Origin: JBBDJB01 sp040880125
Lineage (GTDB): Bacteria; Planctomycetota; Planctomycetia; Pirellulales; JBBDJB01
Reading direction: 5' to 3'
Length of the DNA stretch: 64,000 nt
Assembly (NCBI GenBank): GCA_040880125.1
Contig: JBBDJB010000050.1
Span: forward strand, 1-64,000
Below the pieces are notes generated by a model. That model saw only the letters and a list, made by a program, of their open reading frames with translations, was not told the DNA's origin and searched no databases. Shown here piece by piece: positions 32,847 to 43,184 of the stretch (positions are counted from its first letter, which is position 1; every line of letters begins with the position of its first letter). Position numbers and translations under genes: made by a program.

Positions 32847-33965
32847 CTATGCAGTCGAGTCCCGAACCACTGGTTCCATGACCTTCGTGTTCCGCTCGAC
32901 CGCCAGCACAATCGTCCGCTGCTCGACGCCGTCGCTGGTGCTGGCCACCACTGGAATCACCTGACGCCGATCCGGCATGCTCAATCGCACCGAGAACGAT
33001 CCGTCGGAACGCAGCCGCACCGGCTCGCCCTTGAGCGTGATGTGGGCGTCGCGTCGGCTCACGCCATATACGATCAATTCCGCATCGACGGCCAATTGGA
33101 AATCGCTGGCGTCGGCCAGGTTGCGATCGGCGCCGGCTCCGAATCGGGTGTGCATCGGCGAGCCCATGGGCCGCTGCAGCCGCTCTTCGAGCAACTCCTG
33201 CAGTTCCTGGCTGGTGCCCTGGGGTGAATAGCCCCCACTCATGGCGAAAATGCGGTCGGCGTTCTGGGCGACGTCCTTCCAGTTCTCATCGACCGCGTCG
33301 CTCATGCCTGCCGGCGGAGTGGAGACCGTATTGCTGCGAGCCAGGCAGAAGAAGATGTCTTCCCCGGCTTCGTAGCCGATCTCCAGCCGGAAGCTGCACG
33401 GCGGATCCTGCACGTCGACGTACCAGTTGCTCACGCCCCCGTGGATGGTGATGCTGCGAACCCACGTGGCGGAGCCGTCGTCCGCGACCTTGTACAACCG
33501 CAACGTCGGCTTCGCGCCGTGCCAATGCTGGCCCATAGCGGCCTGCGCCCGCTCGACGCTCTGGCGGGAAAGTTCCCAATAGGCGTGCAGCCAATACGGA
33601 TCACGGACCATCACGATCAGCCGATCGCCGACCGGTTTGCCGTTACGGCGATGATCGGAGCTGGCCGCCAGATTCTTGATCTGCTCGAGCTTCGACTGCA
33701 GTTGCCGAATGCGGCGTTGGGCGTGGGGGCTGGTCTGCTTTCCGTTTCCGTTGGAATTAGAGCTCTTGCGGTGGTTGGCGGCGATGGATTTGCCTCGGGG
33801 CGAGCGACGCGACGCCTGACTGGAGGGTTTCTTGCCGACCTTCACCAGCGCGCGAACGAGCTGATCTTTCCGCATCGAGTGCCAGCCGGGCACGCCGCGC
33901 TTTTTTGCCATCTGGGCAAGGTCTTTGCAGGTGTACGACTTGAGGGTAGCTGGTGTCATGATCAA
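32847..33965 (-). CDS. DUF4912 protein with N-terminal Rho-N/SAP-like helix domain
   Basis: 372 aa. Residues 1-45 (TLKSYTCKDLAQMAKKRGVPG, KDQLVRALVK) match the Rho N-terminal or SAP-like fold that binds nucleic acid or peptides. A basic Asn/Ser-rich linker follows, then the DUF4912 region (about 110-340: DRLIVMVRDPYWLHAYWEL, and a beta-rich C-terminal part). DUF4912 is thought to have a carbohydrate-binding-like or SSB-like sheet, with unknown function. The start may be M1 or M3. Confidence 0.8.
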   Translation of the reverse strand: MIMTPATLKSYTCKDLAQMAKKRGVPGWHSMRKDQLVRALVKVGKKPSSQASRRSPRGKSIAANHRKSSNSNGNGKQTSPHAQRRIRQLQSKLEQIKNLAASSDHRRNGKPVGDRLIVMVRDPYWLHAYWELSRQSVERAQAAMGQHWHGAKPTLRLYKVADDGSATWVRSITIHGGVSNWYVDVQDPPCSFRLEIGYEAGEDIFFCLARSNTVSTPPAGMSDAVDENWKDVAQNADRIFAMSGGYSPQGTSQELQELLEERLQRPMGSPMHTRFGAGADRNLADASDFQLAVDAELIVYGVSRRDAHITLKGEPVRLRSDGSFSVRLSMPDRRQVIPVVASTSDGVEQRTIVLAVERNTKVMEPVVRDSTA

Positions 33966-34801
33966 ACCCTGTTTCCGCGGAGGACGTGCAAACTAAATAG
34001 CGCGACGCGGTCGTCGGCGTCTTGCCCGACATCATCCGTGAAACTGGGGCGAATCACCCCTTCTCCAGGGCTGTCCCTCGGCCCGGAGAGATCGGCCAAA
34101 CGTGGGAGGCACGCGAGCCGCCGCGTCGTGAGCCTCAGGGTTTACACCCCGCTCGCCACGCAAAGCCCCCCGGCGTGTCTTCCTGGCGTGACACTGGTCG
34201 GAACGGCTCTGTGCGCTTCCGCTTGGACCAGTGCCCTATTGGTGGGTCCGCAAACGGTCGACTAAGGTGCCGAGGCGCTCCCCCGTTTACTGGCCGATCG
34301 TGGGGGCGAACCTCGTGACCGGCGCCTGGAGTCCCTGGGGTCACGAGAGACTCAAAGACCGATCATGCCCAGTTTAATCTTGATTCCGGATTTATGCAAC
34401 GAATTGGGGGCTTTCCTGACGCGGATTGTAAGATTTTGCGCGAGCGTAAGGCGTTAAAAACCAGAGGGTTGCGACGATATTGCCGGTCGCGCAAAGCGGG
34501 TTGATTTGGGACCCCCCGATTGTGTGGGTCCACTGCGACGACGACGCCGTGGGGACAAGCCGGCTGCGGCGGAAAGGGTGATGGCCAGCGGCTGAGCGTA
34601 AATTTGGATCCGGCGTAGGTTTGCGGCGAGCCGGCGACTTTGTGAAAAATTGCACGATATGGTCCCCAGGCCGTTGACATCACCGCGCAGCGTTCGCTAC
34701 ATTAGCCGCCTTAAGCATCTGCGAGTACCACCGGCGACGGGCCCGGTGGTTTGCCGTAAATGCTGCCGTGAAAGTGATTTGTCGACGATCCAGCCCTTCG
34801 T
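33966..34801. other. Long intergenic region with foldable segment before the ATP synthase operon
   Basis: About 840 bp without a supported gene. Between 34040 and 34350 several strong stems occur: CTCGTGACC (34312-34320) with GGTCACGAG (34339-34347), CACTGGTC with GACCAGTG around 34192-34233, and C-rich/G-rich runs at 34280-34306. The right-hand 400 bp are more AT-rich and end in a promoter-like sequence. I could not match RNase P, tmRNA, SRP or 6S consensus. Confidence 0.45.
34674..34703 (+). promoter_or_regulatory. Putative promoter of the ATP synthase operon
   Basis: TTGACA (34674-34679), an 18-bp spacer and TACATT (34698-34703). Transcription would start near 34711, about 90-125 nt before the first gene of the operon. 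Confidence 0.55.
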
Positions 34802-35125
34802 GTGGGCGTCGCTCTCGCGAGGACAACCTCCGCGGTGATCACTCCCCCCGAGGATCTGTCGCCTCTGACACTAGCGGCTCGGTGGACGTCCCGCATTTTT
34901 TCCGTCTGCCTGGAGATGATGATCCCGGGCTTGATCGGTTATTGGCTGGACGGGTGGTTGGGGAGTACACCCTGGCTGATGCTGTCGGGATTTGCGGTCG
35001 GCGCTCCGCTGGCCATGTGGCACCTCATTCAGATGACGAGTGAACGCCCCAAAGGTACGGGCTCCGGCATGGCTGGCAATTCCGGCACCGACGGTGAGCA
35101 GGAAGAAAGGGACCCTTCGCGGTGA
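34802..35125 (+). CDS. AtpZ/AtpI-like small membrane subunit of F0F1 ATPase operon
   Basis: 107 aa as a GTG-started frame; an in-frame GTG at 34835 is also possible. Two hydrophobic helices separated by a short turn containing PGLIGYWLDGWLG, with the Gly/Asp pattern of AtpZ/AtpI accessory subunits that help c-ring assembly or Mg2+ supply. The charged C-terminus overlaps the next gene by four bases (GTGA). First gene of the atp operon. Confidence 0.75.
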   Translation: MGVALARTTSAVITPPEDLSPLTLAARWTSRIFSVCLEMMIPGLIGYWLDGWLGSTPWLMLSGFAVGAPLAMWHLIQMTSERPKGTGSGMAGNSGTDGEQEERDPSR

Positions 35126-35544
35126 TTTCAGATCCGCTGGCAGGTTGGCAGCAGCATTCGCCCCGTGTTCGAGCGCTGCGCCTGCTGCGCTGGGCAGCGG
35201 CCGGTGTGGCGGTGGTTTCGCCGCTAGTGGTCACCACGCGCGGAACCGCCGGACTGGTGGCGCTGGTTGTCGCGGCTGGAGTCTGCACGGGCGGCGCGCT
35301 GGTGGCTCAGGGAGTTGCGGCCGCAGCGGCGCTCGACGTGTTCGGTCGGCTTGCCGTGGGTCTTGTCATTCGAATGATGTTTCCATCGTTGGCTTGTGTC
35401 TTGGTGGCTTCGGCAACGCCGCACGGCGTGCTCGCCGAGGGCGGTTTTTACGCGCTGACAATTGGTTTCTACCTGTACACGCTGGCGGTGGATTGCTTCC
35501 TGGCACTTCCCCGTCGCGCCGATTCTAGCCCCGCGAACGAGTAA
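35122..35544 (+). CDS. ATP synthase subunit I-like membrane protein
   Basis: 140 aa with about four hydrophobic helices (starting near residues 22, 44, 84 and 108) and conserved-looking polar residues only near RLAVGLVIRM. Position between the AtpZ-like gene and atpB matches the place of atpI (uncI) in many operons. Sequence similarity to AtpI is weak by eye, so the assignment rests mainly on context. GTG start overlapping the previous stop. Confidence 0.6.
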   Translation: MISDPLAGWQQHSPRVRALRLLRWAAAGVAVVSPLVVTTRGTAGLVALVVAAGVCTGGALVAQGVAAAAALDVFGRLAVGLVIRMMFPSLACVLVASATPHGVLAEGGFYALTIGFYLYTLAVDCFLALPRRADSSPANE

Positions 35545-35553
35545 CCGCTTGCC

Positions 35554-36450
35554 ATGGCCCACGATCCCCTGGCTCCAGAACACTTGATGGCGCACGTCAA
35601 GGACGCCGAGCACTTCGAGGTTCCGCGCATGCTGGCCGAAGGGGGGCATCTGGCCATCCCCCAGCCGTTTGCACCGGAAAAGCCGCTCTGGGTCGCGAAC
35701 ACGGGCAATTCGATCGTCGACGGGCTCATCGAGCCATTCGACTTGCGGATTACGAAGTTCATGGTCCTGGAGGTCGTGGCCGCAGTCATTCTCTGTGTGG
35801 TGTTCATCAGCTTGGCCAATCGCATGACCAAGTACAATCGGCCACGTGGGCGTTGGTGGAACATGATGGAGGCGATGCTGCTGTTCTTCCGTGACTACGT
35901 CACGCGGCCAGCCATCGGCAAGCACGATGGCGATCGCTTCCTGCCATTCGTGTGGACGATGTTCTTTTTTGTCCTCGGCTGCAATCTTCTTGGCCTGATT
36001 CCCTGGCTGGGATCGCCCACCGGTGCCATTGCGACGACAGGCGCCCTGGCGTTCTGCACGTTTGTAGTGCTCGTAGGCTCAGGCACGCACAAGCTGGGCG
36101 TGGTTGGATTCTGGAAAGGCCAGGTTCCACATATGGAGATGCATCCGATCATCAGCGCGATCATCACACCAATGATCTTCGTCATCGAGGTGCTGGGACT
36201 CTTGATCAAGCACTTTGTGCTGGCCGTGCGACTTTTGGCTAACATGCTCGCGGGGCATCTGGTGCTGGCCGTCATTGTGGGTTTTATCGCGGTCAGCGCC
36301 GGCTCGATCGCCTGGTTTGGCGTTATGCCAGCTAGCATTGCCGGAGCTTCTGGCCTGATGCTCTTGGAATTGTTCGTCGCCTTCCTGCAGGCCTACATCT
36401 TCGCCTTTCTGTCGGCCTTGTTTATTGGAATGGCCGTGCATCCGCATTGA
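35554..36450 (+). CDS. atpB: ATP synthase F0 subunit a
   Basis: 298 aa polytopic membrane protein forming the ion half-channels. The essential arginine lies in AVRLLANMLAGH (about R226) and other conserved residues are in the last helices (LLELFVAFLQAYIFAFL). The first 75 residues are a polar extension (DPLAPEHLMAHVKDAEHFEV...), longer than in E. coli. Starts 9 bp after the preceding gene. Confidence 0.95.
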   Translation: MAHDPLAPEHLMAHVKDAEHFEVPRMLAEGGHLAIPQPFAPEKPLWVANTGNSIVDGLIEPFDLRITKFMVLEVVAAVILCVVFISLANRMTKYNRPRGRWWNMMEAMLLFFRDYVTRPAIGKHDGDRFLPFVWTMFFFVLGCNLLGLIPWLGSPTGAIATTGALAFCTFVVLVGSGTHKLGVVGFWKGQVPHMEMHPIISAIITPMIFVIEVLGLLIKHFVLAVRLLANMLAGHLVLAVIVGFIAVSAGSIAWFGVMPASIAGASGLMLLELFVAFLQAYIFAFLSALFIGMAVHPH

Positions 36451-36500
36451 CAACCGTATTCGTCGATATCCGACCAATGAACTTCATCTTTAAAACTGTG

Positions 36501-36507
36501 TAAGGAG
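36501..36507 (+). promoter_or_regulatory. Strong Shine-Dalgarno of atpE
   Basis: TAAGGAG lies 9 bp before the GTG start of atpE. It is the strongest ribosome-binding site in the operon, consistent with the need for many c subunits per complex. Confidence 0.65.
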
Positions 36508-36516
36508 ATTTCACAA

Positions 36517-36873
36517 GTGAACAAGCTGGTCAAGTTGACAGTGTTGGGTTGTTTCGTGGCGATACTCGCTTCGGCTCAGTTGGCGCAAGCCCAGGATGTC
36601 GAGCAGTTGCAGCAGCAGGTCGAGCAGTTGCAGGCGCAACTGGCGAGCGCGGGCGACGAGCGAATGGGCTGGCTGTTTGGCAGCAGCTTTGGTGCCGGCC
36701 TGGTGATTCTCGGTGCCGGCTTTGGCATCGGGCGCATTGGGGGGCAGGCGGTCGAAGCGATGTCTCGCCAGCCGGAAGTGGCTGGAAACATCCAAACCGC
36801 GATGATCATCTCCGCCGCGCTGATCGAAGGTGCGACGTTCTTCGCGCTGATCGTCTGTATGCTGTTCAACTAA
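36517..36873 (+). CDS. atpE: ATP synthase F0 subunit c with signal-peptide-like N-terminus
   Basis: 118 aa. The usual c hairpin (about 52-118) has the loop RQP (84-86) and the ion-binding Glu104 in ALIEGATFFALIV. It is preceded by a hydrophobic signal-like stretch (1-25, ending AQA) and a Gln-rich coiled segment (26-50, QLQQQVEQLQAQL), absent from classical c subunits of about 75-80 aa. The first helix has GFGIG where sodium c-rings carry a Gln, and Gly follows Glu104, so the residues suggest protons as the coupling ion. GTG start with a strong Shine-Dalgarno. Confidence 0.95.
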   Translation: MNKLVKLTVLGCFVAILASAQLAQAQDVEQLQQQVEQLQAQLASAGDERMGWLFGSSFGAGLVILGAGFGIGRIGGQAVEAMSRQPEVAGNIQTAMIISAALIEGATFFALIVCMLFN

Positions 36874-36896
36874 CTTTGCGCCGCGAGACCTTTAGC

Positions 36897-37541
36897 ATGC
36901 GTTTTCTTCGACTCTGCGCGATACTGGCCCTGGCGGTCAGTGTGTCATTGGCGTCCGTCGCCCAGGCGGCGGACGAAGCCGGCGCGGAAGCTGGACACGC
37001 CGCCGAAAGTGCCGGGGAGCATGGGGCGGCGAGTACCAATCCGATATCGCTGGATCCCGATCTGGCGATCTTCACCCTGATCATCTTCCTCGTGGTGCTG
37101 GGCATCCTGTGGAAGTTCGCCTGGGGGCCGATCTCCGAGGCGCTCGATCAACGCGAGAAGGCCATCGCCGACAACATCCAGGCGGCGGTCGACAAGCACG
37201 ACGAGGCCAAGCTCATGCTGGCCCAGTACGAAAAGCGGCTGGCCAGCGCCGCCGACGAGGTGCGCGAACTGCTCGAGGAGGCCCGGCGCGACGCCGAGCA
37301 TACCAAGACCGAGATCATCGCCGAAGCCAAGGCGGCCGCCCAGGCCGAGCACGACCGGTCGATGCGCGAAGTTCGGGGCGCGACCGACGCGGCGCTGAAG
37401 GAACTGGCGGAAACCAGCGCCACGCTGGCGGTCGATCTGGCCGGCAAAATCGTCCGCGAGAAGCTCACCGCCGAGGATCAGTCGCGTCTCGTCCGCGACA
37501 TGCTGGCGAAGCTGCCCAATACTCAGCCCAGTAAAAACTGA
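36897..37541 (+). CDS. atpF: ATP synthase F0 subunit b with signal-peptide-like N-terminus
   Basis: 214 aa. Residues 1-24 (hydrophobic, ending VAQA) look like a cleavable signal, then a polar Ala/Gly/His stretch, then the b-type membrane helix (57-75, AIFTLIIFLVVLGILWKF) and the long amphipathic stalk (EALDQREKAIADNIQ...) ending at LVRDMLAKL. The ATG at 36897 is chosen because the upstream frame overlaps atpE. The peripheral stalk links F0 to delta and alpha. Confidence 0.93.
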   Translation: MRFLRLCAILALAVSVSLASVAQAADEAGAEAGHAAESAGEHGAASTNPISLDPDLAIFTLIIFLVVLGILWKFAWGPISEALDQREKAIADNIQAAVDKHDEAKLMLAQYEKRLASAADEVRELLEEARRDAEHTKTEIIAEAKAAAQAEHDRSMREVRGATDAALKELAETSATLAVDLAGKIVREKLTAEDQSRLVRDMLAKLPNTQPSKN

Positions 37542-37568
37542 CGTCGCGCTTAGCCGCGGGAACAAGCA

Positions 37569-38198
37569 ATGGCTCAAGACACCAATCCCCGAGACATGAA
37601 TCATCGAGCAGCCGATTTCGGCAAGCAGCAGATTGCCGCCGTGTATGCCAAGTCGCTTCTGCACGTGGCGGAAGAGGAAGGCAAGACGGCGGCCGTGCTC
37701 GAAGAGCTCGACTCTCTGGTCAATGACGTCTTGGCCAAGTTTCCCGACCTGGAGCGGACGCTCACCTCCACGCTTATCGACCACGAGCAGAAGGAGGCGA
37801 TGCTCGACCGCGTCTTTGGCAAGCAGGCCTCACCGCTGCTGCTGCGGTTCTTGAAGGTGCTCTCCGCCCACGGGCGGCTGGACTGCCTGCGGCCCATCTG
37901 GCAGGCGCTGTCGGAGCAGTACAACAAGATTCGCGGGCTGGTGGAGGTCGAGTTGCGGGTGGCTCGGCGGATCGAGCCGGCCCTGGAGAAGGAGATTGTC
38001 GCCGCCCTGCGTCAGGCGCTCTCAGCCGAACCGGTAGTGCGCGTGGTGGAGGATGAGGACCTGATCGGCGGCTTCGTCATCCGCATCGGGGATACCGTCT
38101 ACGACGGCTCAGTGGCGACGCAGTTGCGGCACGCCCGGGCGCGGATGGTCCAAAAGAGCGTGGAGATGATCGAGACCCGGCGGGAACAATTGTTGTAG
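37569..38198 (+). CDS. atpH: ATP synthase F1 subunit delta
   Basis: 209 aa. The N-terminal helical bundle (AAVYAKSLLHVAEEEGK) and the C-terminal segment (LIGGFVIRIGDTVYDGSVATQL) are typical of delta/OSCP. About 30 residues longer at the N-terminus than the E. coli protein; an internal ATG (M10) is a possible start. It connects the b stalk to the alpha3beta3 head. Confidence 0.94.
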   Translation: MAQDTNPRDMNHRAADFGKQQIAAVYAKSLLHVAEEEGKTAAVLEELDSLVNDVLAKFPDLERTLTSTLIDHEQKEAMLDRVFGKQASPLLLRFLKVLSAHGRLDCLRPIWQALSEQYNKIRGLVEVELRVARRIEPALEKEIVAALRQALSAEPVVRVVEDEDLIGGFVIRIGDTVYDGSVATQLRHARARMVQKSVEMIETRREQLL

Positions 38199-38291
38199 AG
38201 CCCAAGAAACGAGAGATATGGATCGTCGCGGCGGCTGGTTCTTCGCCACTTCGTCGGGCGACTCGCACATATTCATCCTGGTAGGAACGTT

Positions 38292-39830
38292 ATGAAGTTT
38301 AACTCCGACGAAATCGCTTCGGTTATCCAACAGGAAATCAGGCAGTACCAGTCGCAAATCGACGTCCGCGAAGTCGGACGCGTGCTGGAAGTGGGCGACG
38401 GCATCGCCCGCGTCTACGGACTGGCCGGCGTGATGTCCGGCGAGATGGTCGAATTTTCCAGCGGCGTCACCGGGCTGGCGTTCAACCTGGAAGAGACGTC
38501 CGTCGGCGTGATCATCCTGGGCGACTTCCTCTCGATCACCGAGGGGGACGAAGTCCGCAGCACCGGGCAATTACTCAGTATTCCCGTCGGCGAGGCGATG
38601 CTCGGCCGCGTCGTCGATCCGCTCGGCAATCCGCTGGACGGCAAGGGGCCGATTGTCACCACTGAGCGACGGTTCGTCGAAAGCATGGCCCCGGGCGTCT
38701 CCGGGCGCCAGCCGGTCGCCCAGCCGCTGCAGACCGGCATCAAGGCCATCGACGCAATGACGCCGATCGGCCGCGGCCAGCGAGAGCTGATCATCGGCGA
38801 CCGCAAGACCGGCAAGACGGCCATCTGCATCGACGCGATTATCAATCAGCGCGACAGCGGCGTGAAGTGCTTCTACGTGGCGATCGGGCAGAAGGAGTCG
38901 ACGGTCGCCGGCGTGATCGAGGTGTTGCGCGAGACCGGCGCCATGGACTACACGACGGTAGTCGTGGCCGGCGCCAGTGACCCCGCCCCGACGCAGTACA
39001 TCGCACCCTATGCCGGTACGGCCCTGGCCGAGTTCTTCATGTACCGGGGCGAGCATTCGCTGATCGTGTACGACGACCTCTCGAAGCAGGCGGTTGCCTA
39101 CCGGCAGTTGTCGCTTTTGATGCGGCGCCCGCCCGGCCGCGAGGCCTTCCCCGGCGACGTGTTTTACTGCCACAGCCGCCTGCTTGAGCGCTCCGCCAAG
39201 CTCAGCGCCGAGCTGGGCGGTGGCTCGCTCACCTCGCTGCCGATCATCGAAACGCTCGAGGGCGAGGTCTCCGCGTATATCCCCACCAACGTAATTTCCA
39301 TCACGGACGGGCAGATTTATCTGCAACCCGACTTGTTCTTCTCCGGCGTGCGTCCGGCGATGAACGTCGGTATCTCGGTGTCGCGCGTGGGCGGGGCCGC
39401 TCAAGTCAAGGCGATGAAGAAGGTCGCGGGCGGTTTGCGGCTCGACCTGGCCGCTTTCCGCGAGTTGGAAGCTTTCACTAAGCTGGGCACCGAATTGGAC
39501 CCGGCGACGCAAGCCCGGCTCGACCGCGGTTATCGCATGGTCGAACTGCTCAAACAGGGCCAGTACCGGCCGCTGGACGTAGTCGACCAGGTGTTGATCC
39601 TGTATGCCGGAACCCGCGGCCATCTCGACGATGTGCCGGTCGGCGATGTCGCAAAATGGGAAGAGGCCTTCTTGACCTTCATGCGCGATCAAAAGCCCGA
39701 GGTCCGCAACGAACTGGCCGAGACGAGCGACCTGAATGAAACACTGACCGAGTCGATCGAGACGTCGATCCGCGAGTTCAAAGCGCAGCACGCGGGCAGA
39801 ACTCGCCAACCGGAGGTGGTGACGGTGTGA
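38292..39830 (+). CDS. atpA: ATP synthase F1 subunit alpha
   Basis: 512 aa. Walker A is GDRKTGKT (169-176), and the conserved [20 protein letters not shown] segment (written here in its 20-residue core) and the arginine-finger region follow. Non-catalytic nucleotide-binding subunit. The 92-bp gap before it holds no gene. A 123-bp gap after it holds two family A repeats. Confidence 0.98.
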   Translation: MKFNSDEIASVIQQEIRQYQSQIDVREVGRVLEVGDGIARVYGLAGVMSGEMVEFSSGVTGLAFNLEETSVGVIILGDFLSITEGDEVRSTGQLLSIPVGEAMLGRVVDPLGNPLDGKGPIVTTERRFVESMAPGVSGRQPVAQPLQTGIKAIDAMTPIGRGQRELIIGDRKTGKTAICIDAIINQRDSGVKCFYVAIGQKESTVAGVIEVLRETGAMDYTTVVVAGASDPAPTQYIAPYAGTALAEFFMYRGEHSLIVYDDLSKQAVAYRQLSLLMRRPPGREAFPGDVFYCHSRLLERSAKLSAELGGGSLTSLPIIETLEGEVSAYIPTNVISITDGQIYLQPDLFFSGVRPAMNVGISVSRVGGAAQVKAMKKVAGGLRLDLAAFRELEAFTKLGTELDPATQARLDRGYRMVELLKQGQYRPLDVVDQVLILYAGTRGHLDDVPVGDVAKWEEAFLTFMRDQKPEVRNELAETSDLNETLTESIETSIREFKAQHAGRTRQPEVVTV

Positions 39831-39875
39831 CCGCGCGATCGGACCTGACCACGACCAAACCCGAATGAAGTGGGC

Positions 39876-39935
39876 CACGACAGGAATGTCTGTGCCACGA
39901 TTTAATACACGTACAGACAAACGTGTCTGTGCCAC
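39876..39935. repeat. Two family A repeats inside the atp operon
   Basis: Two reverse-oriented copies, 39876-39898 (degenerate left arm, CAGGAATGTCTGTGCCAC) and 39911-39935 (GTACAGACAAACG then TGTCTGTGCCAC), lie between atpA and atpG. No other intergenic space of this operon holds them. Confidence 0.75.
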
Positions 39936-39953
39936 CAAACCGTAAGCAGCACC

Positions 39954-40838
39954 ATGGCAAATCCCCGCAAGCTCGATAAACGCCGCAAGTCGGTCCGAAA
40001 CATCCGCAAGATCACGCGGACCATGGAGTTGATCGCCACCGCGCGCTTCAAGCGTGCGATGGATCGCGCCGCCGCGGCCACGGCCTACACCAACCGGATT
40101 ACGGCCCTGGTGGGCGACCTGGCCCGGGCCGGGCTAGATGTCAGCCATCCGCTGCTGGAGTCCCGCGAGACGACCGACCGCGCGATGCTGTTGGTGCTCA
40201 CGGCCAACCGCGGTTTTTGCGGCGGCTTCAACTCCAACGTCATCCGCGCTGGCGTCGCACGCTGGCGCGAATTGACCGCTGAAGTGCCCAACTGTCGGCT
40301 GGAGATCTCCGGCAAGCGCGGCATCAAAGGGTTTGTCGGTCGCGGTATCAAGCCGGACGAGAGGTTCACGCACTTCGAAGACCGCCCCGCCTTCGCCGAG
40401 ATCGAGCTGCTGGCCAACCGTTACCTGGAGAGCTACATCCTCGGCGATCTGGACCGGCTGGACGTGGTCTACGCGCGGTTTGAGTCCGCCTCGCGGCAGC
40501 AGGTGACGATCGAGACGTTGCTTCCGCTGGGCTCCCTGGGCGGCATTGAAAGCGACCAGGAAGGGACGGCCCGCGCCGAAAGCCGCTACGAGTTTCTCCC
40601 CTCGCCCGAGAGCATTCTGGAGGAGGTCGTCCCGACCAGCTTCAAAGTCCGCCTGTTCAAGTGCTTTTTGGATAGCGCGGTCAGCGAACAGATCGCCCGA
40701 ATGGTGGCCATGAAGTCGGCCACCGAGAACGCCGGCGATCTGATTCGCCAACTGAGCATGGCCTACAACCGGGCCCGTCAAGGCCGTATCACTTCCGAGT
40801 TGATGGACGTGATCGGTGGCGTCGAGGCAATCAGTTAG
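39954..40838 (+). CDS. atpG: ATP synthase F1 subunit gamma
   Basis: 294 aa central-stalk subunit. The N-terminal RKLDKRRKSVRNIRKITRTM and the C-terminal MKSATENAGDLIRQLSMAYN and RQGRITSELMD segments are the conserved coiled coil that turns within the alpha3beta3 head. ATG at 39954, soon after the repeats. Confidence 0.96.
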   Translation: MANPRKLDKRRKSVRNIRKITRTMELIATARFKRAMDRAAAATAYTNRITALVGDLARAGLDVSHPLLESRETTDRAMLLVLTANRGFCGGFNSNVIRAGVARWRELTAEVPNCRLEISGKRGIKGFVGRGIKPDERFTHFEDRPAFAEIELLANRYLESYILGDLDRLDVVYARFESASRQQVTIETLLPLGSLGGIESDQEGTARAESRYEFLPSPESILEEVVPTSFKVRLFKCFLDSAVSEQIARMVAMKSATENAGDLIRQLSMAYNRARQGRITSELMDVIGGVEAIS

Positions 40839-40890
40839 GGTTCGGGCATCGCACCAGACAAACGAACAACACGACATTCGAAACGACTAA

Positions 40891-42363
<1,473 letters not shown>

Positions 42364-42364
42364 G

Positions 42365-42799
42365 ATGGACCAGTCCGAGAAACCAGCCGCCGGCGCGCTG
42401 CGGTGCGTGGTCGTCACGCCCGAGGCCACCGTGGTCGACACGCAGGCTGGCTTTGTGGCCTTGCCGCTGTTCGACGGCGAGATCGGTATCGCCCCGCTGC
42501 ACAGCCCCATGATCGGTCGGCTCGGCTACGGCGAAATGCGGATCCGCGACGGCGCCCAAACCCGCTCCTATTATGTCGACGGCGGGTTCGTGCAGGTGGC
42601 CGATAACGTCGTTTCCGTGCTGACCAATCGGGCTGTCCCCGCCGAGTCGCTGGATGCGGCCGTCGCCGCCGAGCATCTGGAGCACGCCCGCTCCAAACCG
42701 GCCAGCGGCGAGGAAGCCGTCGTCCTCCGCCAACAACAGATCGACCAGGCCCGGGCGCAGCTTCGCGTCGTCCGTCGCCAAGGCGCGGGCAGCTACTAG
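42365..42799 (+). CDS. atpC: ATP synthase F1 subunit epsilon
   Basis: 144 aa. The N-terminal beta-sandwich (LRCVVVTPEATVVDTQAGFV, GEIGIAPLHSPMIGRLGYGE) is typical. The C-terminal helical part is present (residues 100-140), so the regulatory hairpin that can inhibit ATP hydrolysis may be functional. ATG one base after the atpD stop codon. Last gene of the operon. Confidence 0.93.
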   Translation: MDQSEKPAAGALRCVVVTPEATVVDTQAGFVALPLFDGEIGIAPLHSPMIGRLGYGEMRIRDGAQTRSYYVDGGFVQVADNVVSVLTNRAVPAESLDAAVAAEHLEHARSKPASGEEAVVLRQQQIDQARAQLRVVRRQGAGSY

Positions 42800-43184
42800 A
42801 GTTCTGTTACAGCTTGAATTGGGGCGCCCCTGCTGACTTGTCCGGCCGTGCCTTGGCGTCACCACGAGCCACGTTCACATTGACCGTGGTGCTGCACTCG
42901 CTTCCCGGCTCTGCTCGCGCCACGTGCGGTTTCTGGCGATTATCTGGACTGGCCGGATGGGTTGTCTCACGGCGCGTGCGATTCGCGCCGCCCGGCTCCA
43001 ACGCCAGTAAGCGCACCGGCGGCATTTGCCGAAACTACTACATGTCGCGCCACCGCTTTGCCACCGGCTCAATTGCCCGTGCCGCCGAGTAACGGACGCC
43101 GCCCCGAGCTATCGCACACGCATCCGTCCTCGACCCCGATTCGCGCTACGGCGCCCACAGGCCAGCCACCGCTGGAACGCCTCC
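42800..43184. other. Intergenic region after atpC
   Basis: About 385 bp. Open frames exist on both strands (for example minus-strand 42807-43025), but none has recognisable sequence or a ribosome-binding site. I see no repeat of families A-F and no clear terminator. Confidence 0.35.

Noticed and set aside
33966..34801. RNase P RNA, tmRNA, SRP RNA or 6S RNA
   Set aside because: None of their conserved core sequences was found in the foldable region.
36517..36873. Sodium-coupled ATP synthase
   Set aside because: Subunit c lacks the Gln in the first helix and the Ser/Thr after the Glu that bind sodium; the pattern fits protons.
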